Source: Bacilli bacterium
Lineage (GTDB): Bacteria > Bacillota_I > Bacilli_A > RF39 > UBA660
DNA length: 6,938 bases
Reading direction: 5' to 3'
Assembly (NCBI GenBank): GCA_028708945.1
Contig: JAQVXV010000032.1
Coordinates: forward strand, 1 to 6,938
Under the pieces are notes generated by a model. That model was not told the origin of the DNA. It saw nothing but the letters and a program-made list of their open reading frames with translations, and ran no database searches. Position 1 is the first letter of the stretch. Each line of letters starts with the position of its first letter. Below, piece by piece: positions 5,567 to 6,938 of the stretch. Made by a program: the position numbers and the translations under genes.

Positions 5567-6938
5567 ATGCAAGAAAGTTCTGTAGAAAAATTCAAAGAAG
5601 CTCTTATATCAATTGGACCAATATATATTATTGTTATAATTTTAAATTTAATTTTAGATTTTGAAAATGCTGATATGATTAAATTCATGGTAAGTGGTTT
5701 TTTCTTAATCATTGGAATGTGGTTATTTACATTTGGAGCATCCATTTCAATGAATCTTTTGGGTGAAAACTTAGGTAAGTTCTTAATGAAAAAAAGAAAT
5801 ATATTATTAATAATGGTAGTTAGTTTTATTATAGGAGCAGCAACAACTATTGCAGAACCAGATTTGAAAATTTTAGCTTCGCAGATGCAGTCTATTCCTA
5901 ATGTAGTTTTTATTGGAGCGGTAAGCATTGGTGTCGGTATATGTTTATTAATTTCTTCGCTTAGAACATTATATAAAATAGATTTTTCGAAAATTTTAAT
6001 CGTTGGTTATTCGATCGTTTTTATCTTAATAATATTTGTTTCAAAAGATTTCGTTCCTTTAGCATTTGATTCTAGTGGAGTTACAACAGGATCTATTACA
6101 GTACCGTTTATAATAACTTTTGGATTAGGACTTGCGGCAATAAGAAGCGATAAAGGCGCTAAAGAAGATAGTTTTGGACTAGTTGGATTATCTTCAATCG
6201 GACCGATTATTACAGTTTTAATATTAAGTTTATTTTATAATACTAATAGCACTTATACTTTAGTAACATCAGATTTATCAATATTTAATCAATTTATCAG
6301 TGCTTTATTAGAATATTCTAAAGAAGTACTTAGCTCTTTAACACCAATTATATTATTGGCTATAATATTTCAGTTGACAACTAAAAATTTCAACAGTGAA
6401 CGAATAAAAGTGATAGTGATTGGATTTCTTTTATCTTTTATTGGATTAACACTATTTTTAACAGGTGCTGATGTTGGATTTATGAATATAGGTTATCAAA
6501 TTGGAATTTATATGACATCTTCAAGTTATAAATATTTATTATTACCTTTAGGAATGCTAATTGGATTTTTTATAGTATTAGCAGAACCAGCAGTTAATTT
6601 ATTAACTGTTAAAGTAGAAGAGATTACAAGTGGTAGTATTTCTCGAAAATTGATGCAATTTAGTCTATCGATTGGAGTATCATGTGCAGTTGGTTTAGGG
6701 CTTTTTAGAAGTATGAGCGGAATATCAATTCTCTATTTTATAATTCCTGGTTTTCTATTTGCCCTTATAATGACGTTTTTTGTTCCTAAATTATTTACAG
6801 CTATCGCCTTTGATTCAGGGGGAGCTTGTTCAGGACCATTGTCAGCAACTTTCTTATTTCCTATATCGATAGGAGCTTGTCTTGCTGTCGGAGGAAATAT
6901 AATTTCTGACGCTTTTGGAATAATTGCCTTAGTATCAA
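5567..6938 (+). CDS. DUF1538 family polytopic membrane protein, internally duplicated (3' end outside window)
   Basis: Reading from ATG 5567 gives 457 codons with no stop before the window edge, so the C terminus is cut. AAGGTGA is 4 nt upstream. The protein is strongly hydrophobic, with about a dozen likely membrane helices (for example near 13-30, 41-58, 79-95, 111-130, 142-160, 176-192, 206-223, 257-270, 281-299, 323-339, 365-380, 386-405), and should sit in the cytoplasmic membrane. It consists of two direct repeats of about 245 residues. IAEPDLKIL (95-103) corresponds to LAEPAVNLL (338-346), AFDSSGVTTG (166-175) to AFDSGGACSG (414-423), and DSFGLVGLSS (201-210) to DAFGIIALVS (448-457). 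These motifs fit what I remember of DUF1538 (PF07556). No function is established to my knowledge. Buried acidic motifs repeated in both halves suggest a transporter or channel, which is inference. Few residues should be missing at the end, since repeat 2 is nearly complete. Confidence 0.85.
   Translation, partial: MQESSVEKFKEALISIGPIYIIVIILNLILDFENADMIKFMVSGFFLIIGMWLFTFGASISMNLLGENLGKFLMKKRNILLIMVVSFIIGAATTIAEPDLKILASQMQSIPNVVFIGAVSIGVGICLLISSLRTLYKIDFSKILIVGYSIVFILIIFVSKDFVPLAFDSSGVTTGSITVPFIITFGLGLAAIRSDKGAKEDSFGLVGLSSIGPIITVLILSLFYNTNSTYTLVTSDLSIFNQFISALLEYSKEVLSSLTPIILLAIIFQLTTKNFNSERIKVIVIGFLLSFIGLTLFLTGADVGFMNIGYQIGIYMTSSSYKYLLLPLGMLIGFFIVLAEPAVNLLTVKVEEITSGSISRKLMQFSLSIGVSCAVGLGLFRSMSGISILYFIIPGFLFALIMTFFVPKLFTAIAFDSGGACSGPLSATFLFPISIGACLAVGGNIISDAFGIIALVS

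Noticed and set aside
5542..5928. 128-codon minus-strand reading frame opposite the DUF1538 gene.
   Set aside because: It is a shadow of the plus-strand gene, which has a promoter, ribosome binding site and recognisable family motifs; the minus frame matches nothing I know.

Overview
This window is clearly AT-rich (by eye under one third G+C), and every gene lies on the + strand. It reads as a chromosomal segment of a low-GC Firmicute or non-mycoplasmal Tenericute (Bacilli, Erysipelotrichia or RF39-like). Three things support this: the ecfA2-ecfT-truA-rplM-rpsI order typical of Bacilli, the close match of the ribosomal proteins to Firmicutes families, and the use of the standard bacterial code. 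On the last point, all five Trp residues I located (rplM, ldh twice, the CofE-like gene, the DUF1538 gene) are TGG, no gene has an in-frame TGA, and ecfT ends at TGA inside an ATGA overlap with truA. I cannot name the species.

Region 1 (1-2130) is a tightly overlapping operon. It starts with the 3' part of ecfA2, the second ATPase of an energy-coupling factor (ECF) vitamin transporter, continues with the membrane coupling subunit ecfT, and ends with the tRNA pseudouridine synthase truA. EcfA1 and the start of EcfA2 should lie just outside the left edge. Region 2 (2131-3185) is the rplM-rpsI (L13-S9) ribosomal protein operon. It has a near-consensus promoter (TTGACA, 17 nt, TAAAAT), a leader of about 70 nt that can fold and probably mediates L13-type autoregulation, and an intrinsic terminator.

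Region 3 (3186-5511) carries an NAD-dependent L-lactate dehydrogenase with its own promoter and a very short predicted 5' leader. A gene of the coenzyme F420-0 gamma-glutamyl ligase (CofE) superfamily follows 65 nt later. Nothing here suggests F420 synthesis, so its substrate is open. The transcript then carries a bulged 11-bp hairpin that abuts a second intrinsic terminator. Region 4 (5512-6938) starts with another strong promoter and a long gene running off the right edge. It encodes a polytopic membrane protein that I read as an internally duplicated DUF1538 protein of unknown function.

The left half is housekeeping (vitamin uptake, tRNA modification, ribosome). LDH points to a fermentative lifestyle that regenerates NAD+ from pyruvate. 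The most interesting parts are the duplicated DUF1538 protein, the CofE-like ligase without an obvious pathway, and the structured RNA between them.
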